A stretch of DNA of 64,000 bases, taken from NCBI GenBank assembly GCA_937926975.1, contig CALBCJ010000034.1, forward strand, positions 1 through 64,000, in the 5' to 3' direction. The notes under the pieces are model-generated. The model ran no database searches. It was not told where the DNA came from and was given only the letters and a program-made list of their open reading frames with translations. How positions within the stretch are numbered: the first letter of the stretch is position 1; each line of letters starts with the position of its first letter. Shown here one piece after another: positions 26,606-35,949 of the stretch. Made by a program: the position numbers and the translations under genes. This stretch comes from an uncultured Propionibacteriaceae bacterium (GTDB lineage: Bacteria > Actinomycetota > Actinomycetes > Propionibacteriales > Propionibacteriaceae).

Positions 26606-27508
26606 ATGCTGACCGTCTCCGAGATCCGCGGAATCATCCCCGCTGCCGTCACCGCCTTCACCAGCGACGAGGCCCTGGACGAGGACGCCACCGCGGCCCA
26701 CGTCGAGAGGCTGCTCGAGGCCGGGGTCCACGGGGTCTTCTCCCTGGGCACCAACGGCGAGTTCTTCGTCCTCAGCCCCGAGGAGAAGGTCCGGGTGCTG
26801 CAGCGGGTCGTCCGTACGGTCGACCACCGGGTGCCGGTCTACGCCGGGGCCGGCGCGATCAGCACCCGCGACACCGTGGAGCTGGCCAAGCGGCTCGCCG
26901 GTGAGGGTGCCGACGTGCTGTCGGTGATCACCCCGTACTTCGCCCAGGCCAGCCAGGACGACCTGGTGGCCCACTTCACGGCGGTTGCAGACGCGGTCGA
27001 GGTGCCGGTCCTGCTGTACAACATCCCTGCCCGTACGGGCAACGCGATCGCCCCGGCGACCGTGGCCCGGCTCTCCCAGCACGACCGGATCCACGGGGTC
27101 AAGGACTCCTCCGGGAACTTCGACACCCTGCTGCAGTACCTGGAGCAGACCGACCGGGAGCGGTTCACGGTGCTCTCCGGCAACGACTCGCTGATCCTGT
27201 GGGCGCTGCTGGCCGGCGGCAGCGGCGGGATCTCAGGGATCGCCAACATCTACCCGCGGACCCTGGTGGCGATCTACGAGCGCTGGGCGGCCGGGGACCT
27301 GGCCGGGGCCCGGACGGCGCAGGACTCGATCCGTACGATTCGGACCATGTTCAAGCACGGCAACCCGAACACCGTTGTCAAGGCCGCCACCAACCTGGCC
27401 GGCTCGCCGGTCGGGCCCTGCCGGGCCCCGTTCCACCAGCTGCCACCGGCCGGGCTAGAGGAGATCGCCCAGGTGGTGGCTGCCGACCACGCCCGCGGCC
27501 TAGCCTGA
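26606..27508 (+). CDS. DapA/NanA-superfamily aldolase or dehydratase
   Basis: A 300-aa class I aldolase-type TIM barrel. Catalytic Tyr138 (LLYNIPARTG) and Schiff-base Lys166 (GVKDSSG) are present, and the carboxylate-binding GTNGEFF replaces the GSTGE form. Members include dihydrodipicolinate synthase, N-acetylneuraminate lyase and 2-keto-3-deoxy-sugar-acid aldolases/dehydratases. Its place in a sugar-acid cluster argues against lysine synthesis. It may cleave a 2-keto-3-deoxy acid to pyruvate and an aldehyde. Begins 16 bases after the transporter with an AAAGGA site. Confidence 0.85.
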   Translation: MLTVSEIRGIIPAAVTAFTSDEALDEDATAAHVERLLEAGVHGVFSLGTNGEFFVLSPEEKVRVLQRVVRTVDHRVPVYAGAGAISTRDTVELAKRLAGEGADVLSVITPYFAQASQDDLVAHFTAVADAVEVPVLLYNIPARTGNAIAPATVARLSQHDRIHGVKDSSGNFDTLLQYLEQTDRERFTVLSGNDSLILWALLAGGSGGISGIANIYPRTLVAIYERWAAGDLAGARTAQDSIRTIRTMFKHGNPNTVVKAATNLAGSPVGPCRAPFHQLPPAGLEEIAQVVAADHARGLA

Positions 27509-27519
27509 CAAGGAGAGTC

Positions 27520-28680
27520 ATGAGCACCCTGGTGACCCGTACGTCGGTCCCGGTCCCGAAGGACGGGCACCTGTACGTGGACCCCCGGCGCGGCTGCGCC
27601 GAGGGGCTGATCCCGACCGAGATGCCCTCAAACCACGCCGTGAGCCTGGTGGAGCTGGGCGATGGCGACCTGCTGGCGGCCTGGTTCGCCGGAAGCGACG
27701 AGGGCAACCCCGACATCTGCATCTGGCAGTCGCGCTTCGACTCCGCCTCCGGGCGGTGGGGCCCGGCCCAGCAGGTCACCGACGACGACGACCGGGCCGA
27801 GCAGAACCCGGCCCTGTACCTGCTGCCGTCGGGAGAGCTGTGGCTGCTGTACCCCGCCCAGCTGGCCCGCAGGCCCGGGCGGGTGGAGACCTTCAACCTG
27901 CAGCACAGCGCCGAGATCCGCCGCAAGGTCTCCACCGACGGCGGCCGGACCTGGAGCGAGCACGAGGTGGTCTTCTCCCGGCCCGGCTCGTTCGCCCGGC
28001 AGCCGGTGCAGGTGCTGGCCAGCGGGCGCTGGCTGTACCCGAACTGGATCTGCTTCGACGACGACACGAAGAACGGCTCGGACATCACCGTGATCCAGGT
28101 CTCCGACGACCAGGGGGCCAGCTGGCGCCCGGTCGAGGTGCCCGACAGCCAGGGCGCGGTGCACGCCAACGTGGTCGAGCTAGGCCCGGGGCACCTGGTG
28201 GCGCTCTACCGCAGCCGCCACGCGGACCGGGTCTACCGCTCCGAGTCCCACGACGACGGCGGCTCCTGGACTGCCCCGGAGCCGACGGTGCTGCCGAACA
28301 ACAACTCCTCGATCAGCGCGGTCCGGCTGCCGTCGGGCCGCCTGGCGGTGGCGTACAACGAGCAGTCGTTCAACGAGGTCGGCGGGCCGGTGTGGTGGCC
28401 GTTCGAGCGCAGCTCGGTCACGGTCGCGGTCTCCGACGACGGCGGGCACACCTGGCCGTGGCGGCGGGTGGTGGAGTTCGGCGACGGCTGCACCGGAGAG
28501 TCGAACCTGCGCAGCAACCACCGGTACGAGTACCCGGCGCTGCTGGTCGGCCGGGACGGCACCCTGCACTGTGCCTACTCGTACTTCTCGCGGGAGTGCA
28601 TCAAGCACGTCGTCTTCACCGAGGACTGGGTCTACGGCACCGCGCAGGTCATCGACGGGGACTGCAAGCTGTGGAGCTGA
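27520..28680 (+). CDS. intracellular BNR/sialidase-fold protein
   Basis: A 386-aa protein with a six-bladed propeller of the sialidase-like BNR_2 type. Four Asp-box motifs are visible (STDGGRTW, SDDQGASW, SHDDGGSW, SDDGGHTW). The N-terminal SNHAVSLVELGDGDLLAAWF and EGNPDICIWQSRF match the family. There is no signal peptide, so it acts in the cytoplasm, unlike secreted sialidases. It could be a glycoside hydrolase, lyase or epimerase-like enzyme acting on an imported acidic sugar, supplying the lyase and SDR encoded beside it. AGGAGAG precedes ATG 27520. Function is inferred only. Confidence 0.75.
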   Translation: MSTLVTRTSVPVPKDGHLYVDPRRGCAEGLIPTEMPSNHAVSLVELGDGDLLAAWFAGSDEGNPDICIWQSRFDSASGRWGPAQQVTDDDDRAEQNPALYLLPSGELWLLYPAQLARRPGRVETFNLQHSAEIRRKVSTDGGRTWSEHEVVFSRPGSFARQPVQVLASGRWLYPNWICFDDDTKNGSDITVIQVSDDQGASWRPVEVPDSQGAVHANVVELGPGHLVALYRSRHADRVYRSESHDDGGSWTAPEPTVLPNNNSSISAVRLPSGRLAVAYNEQSFNEVGGPVWWPFERSSVTVAVSDDGGHTWPWRRVVEFGDGCTGESNLRSNHRYEYPALLVGRDGTLHCAYSYFSRECIKHVVFTEDWVYGTAQVIDGDCKLWS

Positions 28681-29354
28681 GCGCCGTCGTCACCGGGACG
28701 AGCTCGGGGATCGGGCAGGCGGTCGCGCAGGCCCTGCTCGGCGCCGGCTGGCGGGTGACTGGGCTGAGCCGGCGCCCAGGCCCCCTGGCCGCAGACGGGC
28801 TCGCCTGGCTGGAGTGTGACCTGGCGGACCCCGCTGCGCTGTCCGTGGCGACCGGCCGGCTCCGGGGCCGGCCCTGGGGGGCGCTGGTGCACGCGGCTGG
28901 CTTCCAGCGGGTGGGTCGGCTCGGCTCGCTCGACCACGCCGCCGGCGCCGCGATGTGGCAGGTGCACGTGGCCGCCGCCCAGCAGCTGGCCGACGCCCTG
29001 GTGGGTGACCTCAGCGACGGCGGCCGGATCGTCCTCGTCGGTAGCCGGACCGCAGTCGGGGTGGCCGGCAAGAGCCAGTACGCGGCGACTAAGGCCGCTC
29101 TCGTGGCCCTGGCCCGCTCCTGGGCGGCTGAGCTGGCCCCGCGTCAGGTCACGGTGAACGTGGTGGCGCCCGGCCCGACCGAGACCGCGATGCTGTCCGA
29201 CCCGGCCCGGGCCGCGGTCGCCCCGGTGACGCCGCCGCTCGGGCGGCGGGTCCGCGCCGACGAGGTCGCCTCCCTGGTGGTGTACCTGCTCAGCCCCGCG
29301 GGCGCCATGATCACCGGCCAGACCCTCACCATCTGCGACGGCACCAGCCTCTGA
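28671..29354 (+). CDS. short-chain dehydrogenase/reductase
   Basis: A 227-aa classical SDR. The cofactor motif TGTSSGIG (residues 8-15), catalytic Ser125, Tyr137 and Lys141 (YAATK) are intact, and APGPTET follows. The segment GLSRRPG after the second strand suggests NADPH preference. The GTG at 28671 overlaps the end of the BNR gene by 10 bases. It is the last gene of the operon, before a strong terminator. It likely oxidises or reduces a sugar-derived intermediate. Confidence 0.85.
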   Translation: MELSAVVTGTSSGIGQAVAQALLGAGWRVTGLSRRPGPLAADGLAWLECDLADPAALSVATGRLRGRPWGALVHAAGFQRVGRLGSLDHAAGAAMWQVHVAAAQQLADALVGDLSDGGRIVLVGSRTAVGVAGKSQYAATKAALVALARSWAAELAPRQVTVNVVAPGPTETAMLSDPARAAVAPVTPPLGRRVRADEVASLVVYLLSPAGAMITGQTLTICDGTSL

Positions 29355-29464
29355 CCTGGTGTGACCGGGATCCTCTGCAAGCCAGGGCCTGCTCATCCCG
29401 ACAGGCAGCCTCTCGAGGCCTGCCCGAGGAGTGGGCCCGGCGACCGTCGTTGCCCGTTCCTGTG

Positions 29465-29504
29465 CCTGGGCCGGCTGGGGACGGTCCCGCTCAGCCGGCC
29501 CAGG
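29465..29504. terminator. bidirectional terminator hairpin
   Basis: A perfect 13-bp stem (29465-29477 with 29492-29504) with a 14-base loop. It lies between the SDR gene and the convergent surface-protein gene that ends at 29513. Confidence 0.75.
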
Positions 29505-29512
29505 CGTCCTGG

Positions 29513-31564
29513 TCAGGGACGGTTCACCCGACGGGCGGCCACCACCATGCCGGCACCGGCCATCAGGGCCAGCAGCGCCAGCGCGGCCTGCCACCCAGCG
29601 ACCGGCGAGCCAGTGTCAGCCAGGTCCGGAGCCGGGGCGGGCGGCTGGGGCTGGCTGGGGCCCTGGGTGGTCGTCGGCACCGGAGCCGGAGGCGCCGACG
29701 GCGCTGGCGGGACGGGCGCCGGCGGCACGGGCGGGGCAGCCGGGGTCACGGTCAGCTGGGCGCTGGAGTCGTTGTCGGTCGCGGTGGTGTCGGTATCCGT
29801 CCCCGGAGCCGGGACCGGGCCCAGCGGCACGCTCTCAGCCACGTCACCAGCAGCCGGCGACACGTACGCGACATTCCGCAGCTCCCCGGTGGCACCCGCG
29901 TCCACGGTCGCCCTCACCGTGACCGGCTCACCATCAGCACCACCCGCCAGGGCCGCACCAGCCGTACACGTCACACCAGCACACGTATAGCCCGCACCAG
30001 TCATCGACACCAGAGTCAGCCCAGCCGGCAGCACCTCACTCACCGACCAGCCCGCCTGGGCGGGGGCGGGGCCGTCATTGCGCGGCACCAGCGTGAACTC
30101 CACCGTCTGGCCAGGGACGGCAACCGCCGGGCCGACGAGCTGCTTGTCCAGCCTCAGGTTCATCTGCGGGGCCGGCTGCCCGGTCGCCCAGAAGTCGTTG
30201 GTCGCGGTGACCGCCGCCGCGCCGCGGGCGGTGACCTGGGCCCGGTCCTGGTGCGACCCGGTCACGCCCGACAGGGTCGCGGTGCACTCGAAGACCTTGC
30301 CGGAGGGCAGTGGCCCGGCCCAGGTGGTGCCGCGCCCGCCGCCGTACGCGGTGAAGTCGCAGCTCAGCCCGGAGACGGTCCCCGTCCCGGAGACCAGCGA
30401 GTCGGTGACCGTGATGCCGGTCAGGGGGTTCTGCCCGGTGTTGCGGACCACGATCCGCAGCCCGGTGCTGGCCCCGGTGAGCTGGACCGCCTGGTCCTGG
30501 GTGTCGGCGGCGTGGCCGGCGGCGTCGCTCTTGCTGATGCTGATGCTGTCACCGACGCTCAGGCCACCGACCCAGTTCGACTCCAGCCGGCCGGAGACCT
30601 GCTGCGGCCCGCCGGCGGCGGGGACGTCCAGGGTGGCGGTGTTGGTGTACACGACGCCGCCGTCACCACCGGGGGTGGTGGCGGTCGCAAAGGCGGTGAA
30701 CTCCAGAGACTGGTTGGCGGCCAGGGTGGACGAGCTCACCTCGACGCGCAGCCGGTCGGGGGTGCAGGTGAAGCCGGTGATCAGGGCCCGTACGGCCGGG
30801 TCGTCACGGCTGCTGACGGTGGTCCGTCGCCCGTTCGCGTACGTGGTCAGCCGCAGGTCGAAGCCGGCGACCTCCATCCGGGCGCAGGACCAGACCCAGT
30901 TCGCGCCCGCGGGCTCGTCCAGCACGACCCGGTCGCCGGGCTGAACCCGGGTGACCATCTGCCAGGTGAGGCAGATCTCGGGGTCGGTACGGCACTGGTC
31001 GCCGGACCGGGTGAACCAGCCGGTCTTGAACTCGCGGACCGGCATCTGGATGGCCGGGTCCTGAACTCGCAGGGTGCCGGCGCTGACCTGCTGGGTCCCG
31101 TTGACCGTGTACGTCAGGGGGTAGCTGCCGGCCGCAGTCCGCCCGGAGGTGGCGGTGAACTGCGCTGTGGAGCAGCGGTTCTGGACGGCGCCGCCAGCGG
31201 CGGTGAAGGTGAACACCGCCACCGCCGGGCTGCCGGAGATCCGCACGTTGTACATGACGACCCCGTCGGGGTTGCGGACCTGGAACTCGGGGGTTCACTT
31301 GCCCAGCATGGTCGGCAGGGCCACGGTGATGGTGTCGCCGGCGCTGGCCGAGTCGGGCGTGCAGAAGCTGATCGAGGTGACGATCGGCTCGTCCCAACCG
31401 GTGGTGACCTGGTGCTTGTCGACCGTCACGGTGAGGTTGGTGACCGGGATCGGCGCCGCCTCGGCCCGCGGCGCCATCAGCGGCGACGCCACGAGCGCCA
31501 GGCTGAGCAGCAGCCCCAGCAGCAGGCTCCGCCGCTGTCGGTCAACAGTCCCGGCTCTCACCAC
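29513..31564 (-). pseudogene. sortase-anchored repeat surface protein with in-frame TGA
   Basis: A 684-codon gene interrupted by one TGA (31297-31295) in an unbroken frame. Codons 1-36 from the GTG at 31564 (GGAAGGA upstream) are a signal peptide ending ASPLMAPRAEA. The extracellular part has Ig-like/DUF11-type modules (for example VVRNTGQNPLTGITVTDSL and FTLVPRNDGPAPAQAGWSV), then a Pro-rich wall spacer. The end, LADTG plus a hydrophobic helix and RRVNRP, is a sortase signal. The TGA follows MLGK and precedes TPEFQVRNPDG, a place where such proteins usually have Trp, so a TGG-to-TGA change is likely. Without read-through only 89 residues are made. Confidence 0.75.
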
Positions 31565-31717
31565 GTCAAGTCCTTCCGCACCGAGCGCTGCTGCCGAGGA
31601 CCGGCCCAGCGCGGCCCGGCACCATGGGACCGGACCCAGTCCGCCTGGATACTAGCGGCTAAGACTAGGGATAACGCCGCCACCAGGCAACTTCGGCGAG
31701 CAAGGCCTCGGGTTCAC

Positions 31718-31729
31718 TGACATATGTCA
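31718..31729. promoter_or_regulatory. 12-bp palindrome
   Basis: TGACATATGTCA, a perfect palindrome in the 354-base region between the surface-protein gene and the siderophore-binding gene. It may be an operator for either gene; factor unknown. The rest of 31565-31868 holds no recognisable gene. Confidence 0.35.
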
Positions 31730-31868
31730 ATGACTGGCGGCCAAGACCGGCCCGGCTCTGACTGCAGGGCCTCCGGAGCCTGGCGCCGCACCCGGGAGCA
31801 CGAGAGCCCGTACGGGCCAGGGCCCCGAGCGCGGTCTCACGAGCCGACCCACCGGGCACAGCAGCTAC

Positions 31869-31886
31869 TAAGGCTTGCCTTACTAT
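31869..31886 (+). promoter_or_regulatory. DtxR/IdeR-like iron box over a -10 element
   Basis: TAAGGCTTGCCTTA (31869-31882) is an inverted repeat similar in core to the DtxR/IdeR box, matching it at about 11 of 19 positions. It overlaps a -10-like TACTAT (31881-31886). The start site would be near 31893, upstream of the siderophore importer, so iron-dependent repression is expected. Confidence 0.55.
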
Positions 31887-31918
31887 GCGGCCGAGGTTGT
31901 CGACGAACGGAGATCCGC

Positions 31919-32947
31919 GTGCTATCGAGAAGATCCTTCGCCGCTGCGCTGGGAGCAGCCGTCACGGCAGGTCTGAGCGCCTGCACCAGCAGCAGCGGCT
32001 CGCAGGCATCCCCCAGCGGCTCCCCGAGCTCCACCGACGGTTTCCCGGTCACCATCAAGCACGTCTACGGCGAGACCACGATCACGAAGCAGCCGGCTCG
32101 CGTCGCCACCCTGGCCTGGGCGAACCATGAGGTCCCTCTCGCGCTGGGCGTGGTTCCTGTCGGCTTCTCCAAGGCCACCTGGGGCGATGACGACCAGGAC
32201 GGCATGCTGCCCTGGGTCAGGGCGAAGCTCGACGAGCTGGGCGGTACCCCGCCGGTTCTTTTCGACGAGACCGACGCGGTCCCCTTCGAGTCGGTCGCCG
32301 GCACGAAGCCCGACGTGATCCTGGCGTCGTACTCCGGCCTTTCCAAGGAGGACTACGAGAAGCTCAGCAAGATCGCTCCGGTCGTGGCGTACCCCACGAC
32401 CGCGTGGGGCACCACGATGAAGCAGATGATCCAGATCAACGCCCAGGCGATCGGGAAGCAGGCTGAGGGTGAGGCCCTGATCACCCGGCTCGGCCAGCAG
32501 GTCGCCGCCGCCTTCGCCCAGCACCCGAGTCTCAAGGACAAGAAGATCGCCTGGACCGCCTTCAAGGCCGATGACCTGTCCAAGGTCACCATCTACACCG
32601 CCCACGACCCGCGGGCCTCGTTCCTGGTCGAGGCCGGCCTGAAGAACCCGCTGGTCGTTGAGGAGCAGACCAAGGCCACCCAGGCCTTCTTTGCCCAGGT
32701 CTCGTCCGAGCAGCCAGAGCTCTTCGACGACGTCGACGCCTTCCTCCTGTACGGCAGCGAGGACAACGCACCGCTGGTCGCCGCCATGAAGGCGCACCCG
32801 CTGGTCGGGCGGATCAAGGCTGTCGCGCAGGACCGGCTGGTCTTCCTGGGCAACGGCCCCCTGGCCGCTGGCGCCAACCCGTCGCCGCTGTCGATCCCGG
32901 CCACCATGGAGCAGTACTGCGCCAAGATCGCCCAGGGAGTCGCGTGA
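31919..32947 (+). CDS. iron-siderophore ABC transporter substrate-binding lipoprotein
   Basis: A 342-aa periplasmic-binding-type protein of the FecB/FhuD cluster. The twin-arginine-like start LSRRSFAAALGAA leads to lipobox LSAC (Cys22), so it is exported and lipid-anchored. The mature protein starts with a Ser-rich linker, then FPVTIKHVYGETTITKQPAR and VATLAWANHEVPLALG, typical for this family. GTG 31919 follows ACGGAGAT. It delivers a ferric siderophore to the permeases encoded next. An iron box precedes the operon. Confidence 0.88.
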   Translation: MLSRRSFAAALGAAVTAGLSACTSSSGSQASPSGSPSSTDGFPVTIKHVYGETTITKQPARVATLAWANHEVPLALGVVPVGFSKATWGDDDQDGMLPWVRAKLDELGGTPPVLFDETDAVPFESVAGTKPDVILASYSGLSKEDYEKLSKIAPVVAYPTTAWGTTMKQMIQINAQAIGKQAEGEALITRLGQQVAAAFAQHPSLKDKKIAWTAFKADDLSKVTIYTAHDPRASFLVEAGLKNPLVVEEQTKATQAFFAQVSSEQPELFDDVDAFLLYGSEDNAPLVAAMKAHPLVGRIKAVAQDRLVFLGNGPLAAGANPSPLSIPATMEQYCAKIAQGVA

Positions 32948-32975
32948 TCCTGGCCAGCCCTTGGCGTCACCGCTG

Positions 32976-34052
32976 ATGCACCCGCGGCTGTCTTCCGACC
33001 ACCGGCCCGTCACCCCACCAGGCCGCCCGGCCCCACCAGAGCTGGCCAGGGTCCGTCGGGCGACCGGGCGACGGCTCGGGTGGCTGCTCGTCACTGCTGT
33101 CGCGCTCGGGGTGGTGATGGTGCTGTCGGTCCGGTTCGGTGTGCGTGACACCTCGCTCGCCGATGCGCTCGGCGCGCTGCGCGGGCTGTCGAGCACCACC
33201 GACCAGGCCGCCGCAGCAAACCGGATCCCGCGCACGGTCCTGGGGCTGCTGTGCGGGGCTGCCCTGGCCGTCGCCGGGGCAACCATGCAGGCGGTCACGC
33301 GCAACCCGCTCGCTGACCCCGGCATCTTCGGGGTGCTGTCCGGGGCGTCGCTGGCGGTGGCGATCGGCATGGTCTGGTTCGACCTGTCCCACCCGTACGC
33401 AACCCTGGGCGTGGCGGTGACCGGTTCGGCCACCGCGGCGGTCTTCGTCTACGCGGTCGGTTCGCTGGGCCGTGGCGGCGCCACCCCGCTCAGGCTCGCA
33501 CTGGCCGGAGCAGCCACCTCCGCAGCCGCATCATCCCTGGTCAGTGCGATTATGCTGCCTCACCTGCGGCAGATGGACGAGTTCCGGTTCTGGCAGATCG
33601 GCGGCATCGGCGGCGGCAGCTGGGGGCAGATCAGCCTGGTCACTGCTCCCCTCCTGGCTGGCCTGCTGATCTGCCTGGCCATGGCTCGCGGGCTCAACTC
33701 CCTGGCGCTGGGGGACGACGTCGCCACCGGTCTGGGTGAGAACGTGCTGCGGACCCGGCTGATCGCCTCTCTCGGAGCCGTGGTCCTCTGCGGGACCGCA
33801 ACTGCTGCCTGTGGCCCGATCGGGTTCATCGGGCTGGTGGTGCCGCACGTGGTCCGGCTGCTCGTCGGGACCGACCACCGCTGGCTGCTGCCCTTCTCGT
33901 CCCTGGTCGGGGCCGGGCTGCTCGTCGCCACCGACACCCTCGGCCGGGTGATCGCCCGTCCGGCCGAGGTCGAGGTCGGGATCATCACCCCCTTCGTGGG
34001 GGCACCGTTCTTCATCTGGATCGTGCGCCGGCAGAAGGTGCGTGAGCTGTGA
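32976..34052 (+). CDS. FecCD-type siderophore permease (first subunit)
   Basis: A 358-aa membrane protein of the BtuC/FecCD family with about nine to ten helices. Conserved features are RIPRTVLGLLCGAALAVAGA, MQAVTRNPLADPGIFGV and GPIGFIGLVVPHVVR, the last being the coupling helix to the ATPase. The start is uncertain: ATG 32976 is used, while TTG 32961 would add five residues; neither has a good ribosome-binding site. It pairs with the next gene to form the transmembrane dimer. Confidence 0.88.
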   Translation: MHPRLSSDHRPVTPPGRPAPPELARVRRATGRRLGWLLVTAVALGVVMVLSVRFGVRDTSLADALGALRGLSSTTDQAAAANRIPRTVLGLLCGAALAVAGATMQAVTRNPLADPGIFGVLSGASLAVAIGMVWFDLSHPYATLGVAVTGSATAAVFVYAVGSLGRGGATPLRLALAGAATSAAASSLVSAIMLPHLRQMDEFRFWQIGGIGGGSWGQISLVTAPLLAGLLICLAMARGLNSLALGDDVATGLGENVLRTRLIASLGAVVLCGTATAACGPIGFIGLVVPHVVRLLVGTDHRWLLPFSSLVGAGLLVATDTLGRVIARPAEVEVGIITPFVGAPFFIWIVRRQKVREL

Positions 34053-35071
34053 GCGCCGTACCAGTCACCCAGCTCCGGCTGGCCCGGCGCCGCCGGGTCC
34101 GCGGTCACCGGCTGACCACGGTGGGCCTCGTCGTCCTGGTGGCTGTCCTCTGGGTGACCTCGCTGATGGTCGGTGAGACCATGTACGGCCTGGGCGACGT
34201 GTGGCGGGTGGTGTGGGGCGAGACCGTCCCCGGGGCCAGCTTCACTGTCGGGGAGCTGCGGCTTCCCCGGGCCACGCTGGGGCTGCTGGCCGGGCTGGCG
34301 TACGGGGCCGCCGGAGTCACCTTTCAGACCCTGCTGCGCAACCAGCTGGCCTCGCCCGACATCATCGGGATCTCCTCCGGGGCCAGCGCGGCCGGGGTGA
34401 TCGGGATCGTGCTGCTGGGGCTCTCGGAGACCGTCGTCTCTGGCTTTGCCCTAGCGTCTGCGCTGCTGACAGCGATCGTGATCTACCTCCTGAGCTACCG
34501 GGGCGGCTTCGCTGGAACTCGGCTGATCCTGATCGGGATCGGGGTGTCGTCGATGCTGGGCTCGGTGGTGAGCTACGTGCTGTCGAAGGCCAACCAGTGG
34601 GACCTCGGCACCGCCACTCGGTGGCTGTCCGGGTCGCTGAACAGTGCCACCTGGCAGCGGGTAGCGCCGCTCGCCGTGGTGTGCGGGCTGATCCTGCCGG
34701 TGATGTGGTTCTGCTCAGCGCAGCTGGGAGCGCTCCGGTTCGGCGACGAGACCGCTGTCGGGCTAGGAGTGAGGGTCCGCTCGGTGCGGCTGTGGACGAT
34801 CATCGCCGCGGTCACGCTCGTCGCCGTGGCAACCGCCTCCTGCGGACCGGTCGCCTTCGTCTCCTTCATGTCGGGCCCGGTCGCGGCTCGGCTGATCCGG
34901 ACCGCACCGTCGCTGGTTCTTCCCTCGTCGCTGGTCGGCGCGGTGCTGGTCCTGGCCTCTGACCTGGCCGGGCAGTACCTGCTCGGCACCCGCTACCCCG
35001 TCGGGGTGATCACCGGTGCTCTGGGGGCCCCGTTCCTGGTCTACCTGCTGATCCGTACCAACCGCGGCTGA
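34049..35071 (+). CDS. FecCD-type siderophore permease (second subunit)
   Basis: A 340-aa BtuC/FecCD-family permease. RLPRATLGLLAGLAYGAAG, then TFQTLLRNQLASPDIIGISSGAS, and CGPVAFVSFMSGPVAARLIR at the ATPase-contact helix. GTG 34049 overlaps the first permease by 4 bases. It forms the translocation pore with that protein. Confidence 0.88.
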   Translation: MSAVPVTQLRLARRRRVRGHRLTTVGLVVLVAVLWVTSLMVGETMYGLGDVWRVVWGETVPGASFTVGELRLPRATLGLLAGLAYGAAGVTFQTLLRNQLASPDIIGISSGASAAGVIGIVLLGLSETVVSGFALASALLTAIVIYLLSYRGGFAGTRLILIGIGVSSMLGSVVSYVLSKANQWDLGTATRWLSGSLNSATWQRVAPLAVVCGLILPVMWFCSAQLGALRFGDETAVGLGVRVRSVRLWTIIAAVTLVAVATASCGPVAFVSFMSGPVAARLIRTAPSLVLPSSLVGAVLVLASDLAGQYLLGTRYPVGVITGALGAPFLVYLLIRTNRG

Positions 35072-35082
35072 AGGATCCCACC

Positions 35083-35892
35083 ATGACCGACCAACACCGC
35101 CTGCAGGCGATCAGCCTCCAGCTGGGCTACGGGGAGCGAACCGTGGTCCAAGACCTGGACCTTGACCTGGCATCAGGCCGGATCACCTCGATCGTGGGAG
35201 CCAACGGCTGCGGCAAGTCGACCCTGCTGCGGGCCCTGGCCCGGCTGCTGGTGCCGCAGGCCGGCCAGGTGGTCCTTGACGGCAAGTCCCTCCAGGAGCG
35301 GCCTACCAAGGAGATCGCCAGGGTGCTGGGGCTGCTGCCGCAGGCTCCGAGCGCGCCCGAGGGGATCGTGGTCGCCGACCTGGTCGGCCGCGGGCGCCAC
35401 CCGCACCAGGGGGTGCTGGGTCGCTGGAGCCAGCGGGACTACGAGGTCGTGGCCGAGTCCCTCGCCGCCACCCGTACGTCGGAGCTGGCAGAGCGCCCGG
35501 TCGACGAGCTGTCCGGAGGTCAGCGGCAGCGGGTGTGGATCGCCATGGCCCTGGCCCAGGAGACGGACATCCTGCTGCTCGACGAGCCCACCACCTACCT
35601 TGATGTCGCCAACCAGCTCGAGATCCTGGACCTGGTGACTGACCTCAACCAGCGCCGCGGGACCACTGTGGTCATGGTGCTCCACGACCTGGGGATGGCA
35701 GCCCGCTACTCTCACCAGCTCGTCGCGCTCCGCGACGGCCAGATCACTGCCAGCGGCACCCCGGAGCAGGTCGTGACCAGGGACAACGTCCGCGAGGTCT
35801 TTGGGATCGAGTCACACGTGGTCCCAGACCCGGTCTCCGGAGCCCCCCTGGTGATGCCGATTGGGCGGCACCACTGCCTCTCCGGAGCCTGA
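35083..35892 (+). CDS. iron-siderophore ABC transporter ATPase
   Basis: A 269-aa FecE/FepC-type ATPase. Walker A GANGCGKST, Q-loop LPQAPSAPEG, signature LSGGQRQRVWIAMALAQ, Walker B ILLLDEPTT, and switch His in VLHDLGMA are all intact. It powers ferric-siderophore uptake. AAGGATC precedes the ATG, 11 bases after the permease. Last gene of the four-gene operon, followed by a hairpin. Confidence 0.92.
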   Translation: MTDQHRLQAISLQLGYGERTVVQDLDLDLASGRITSIVGANGCGKSTLLRALARLLVPQAGQVVLDGKSLQERPTKEIARVLGLLPQAPSAPEGIVVADLVGRGRHPHQGVLGRWSQRDYEVVAESLAATRTSELAERPVDELSGGQRQRVWIAMALAQETDILLLDEPTTYLDVANQLEILDLVTDLNQRRGTTVVMVLHDLGMAARYSHQLVALRDGQITASGTPEQVVTRDNVREVFGIESHVVPDPVSGAPLVMPIGRHHCLSGA

Positions 35893-35905
35893 GAAGTCAC
35901 CTCGG

Positions 35906-35935
35906 GGGCTGCCCGTGCCTGGCCACCGGCAGCCC
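35906..35935. terminator. terminator hairpin between convergent genes
   Basis: GGGCTGCC (35906-35913) pairs with GGCAGCCC (35928-35935), 14-base loop. It lies between the ATPase gene and the convergent aldo/keto reductase gene. Confidence 0.55.
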
Positions 35936-35949
35936 TCGGCTGTGAGCCG

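Noticed and set aside
27520..28680. Secreted sialidase
   Set aside because: There is no signal peptide or anchor, and no other sialic acid genes besides the ambiguous lyase; called an intracellular BNR protein instead.
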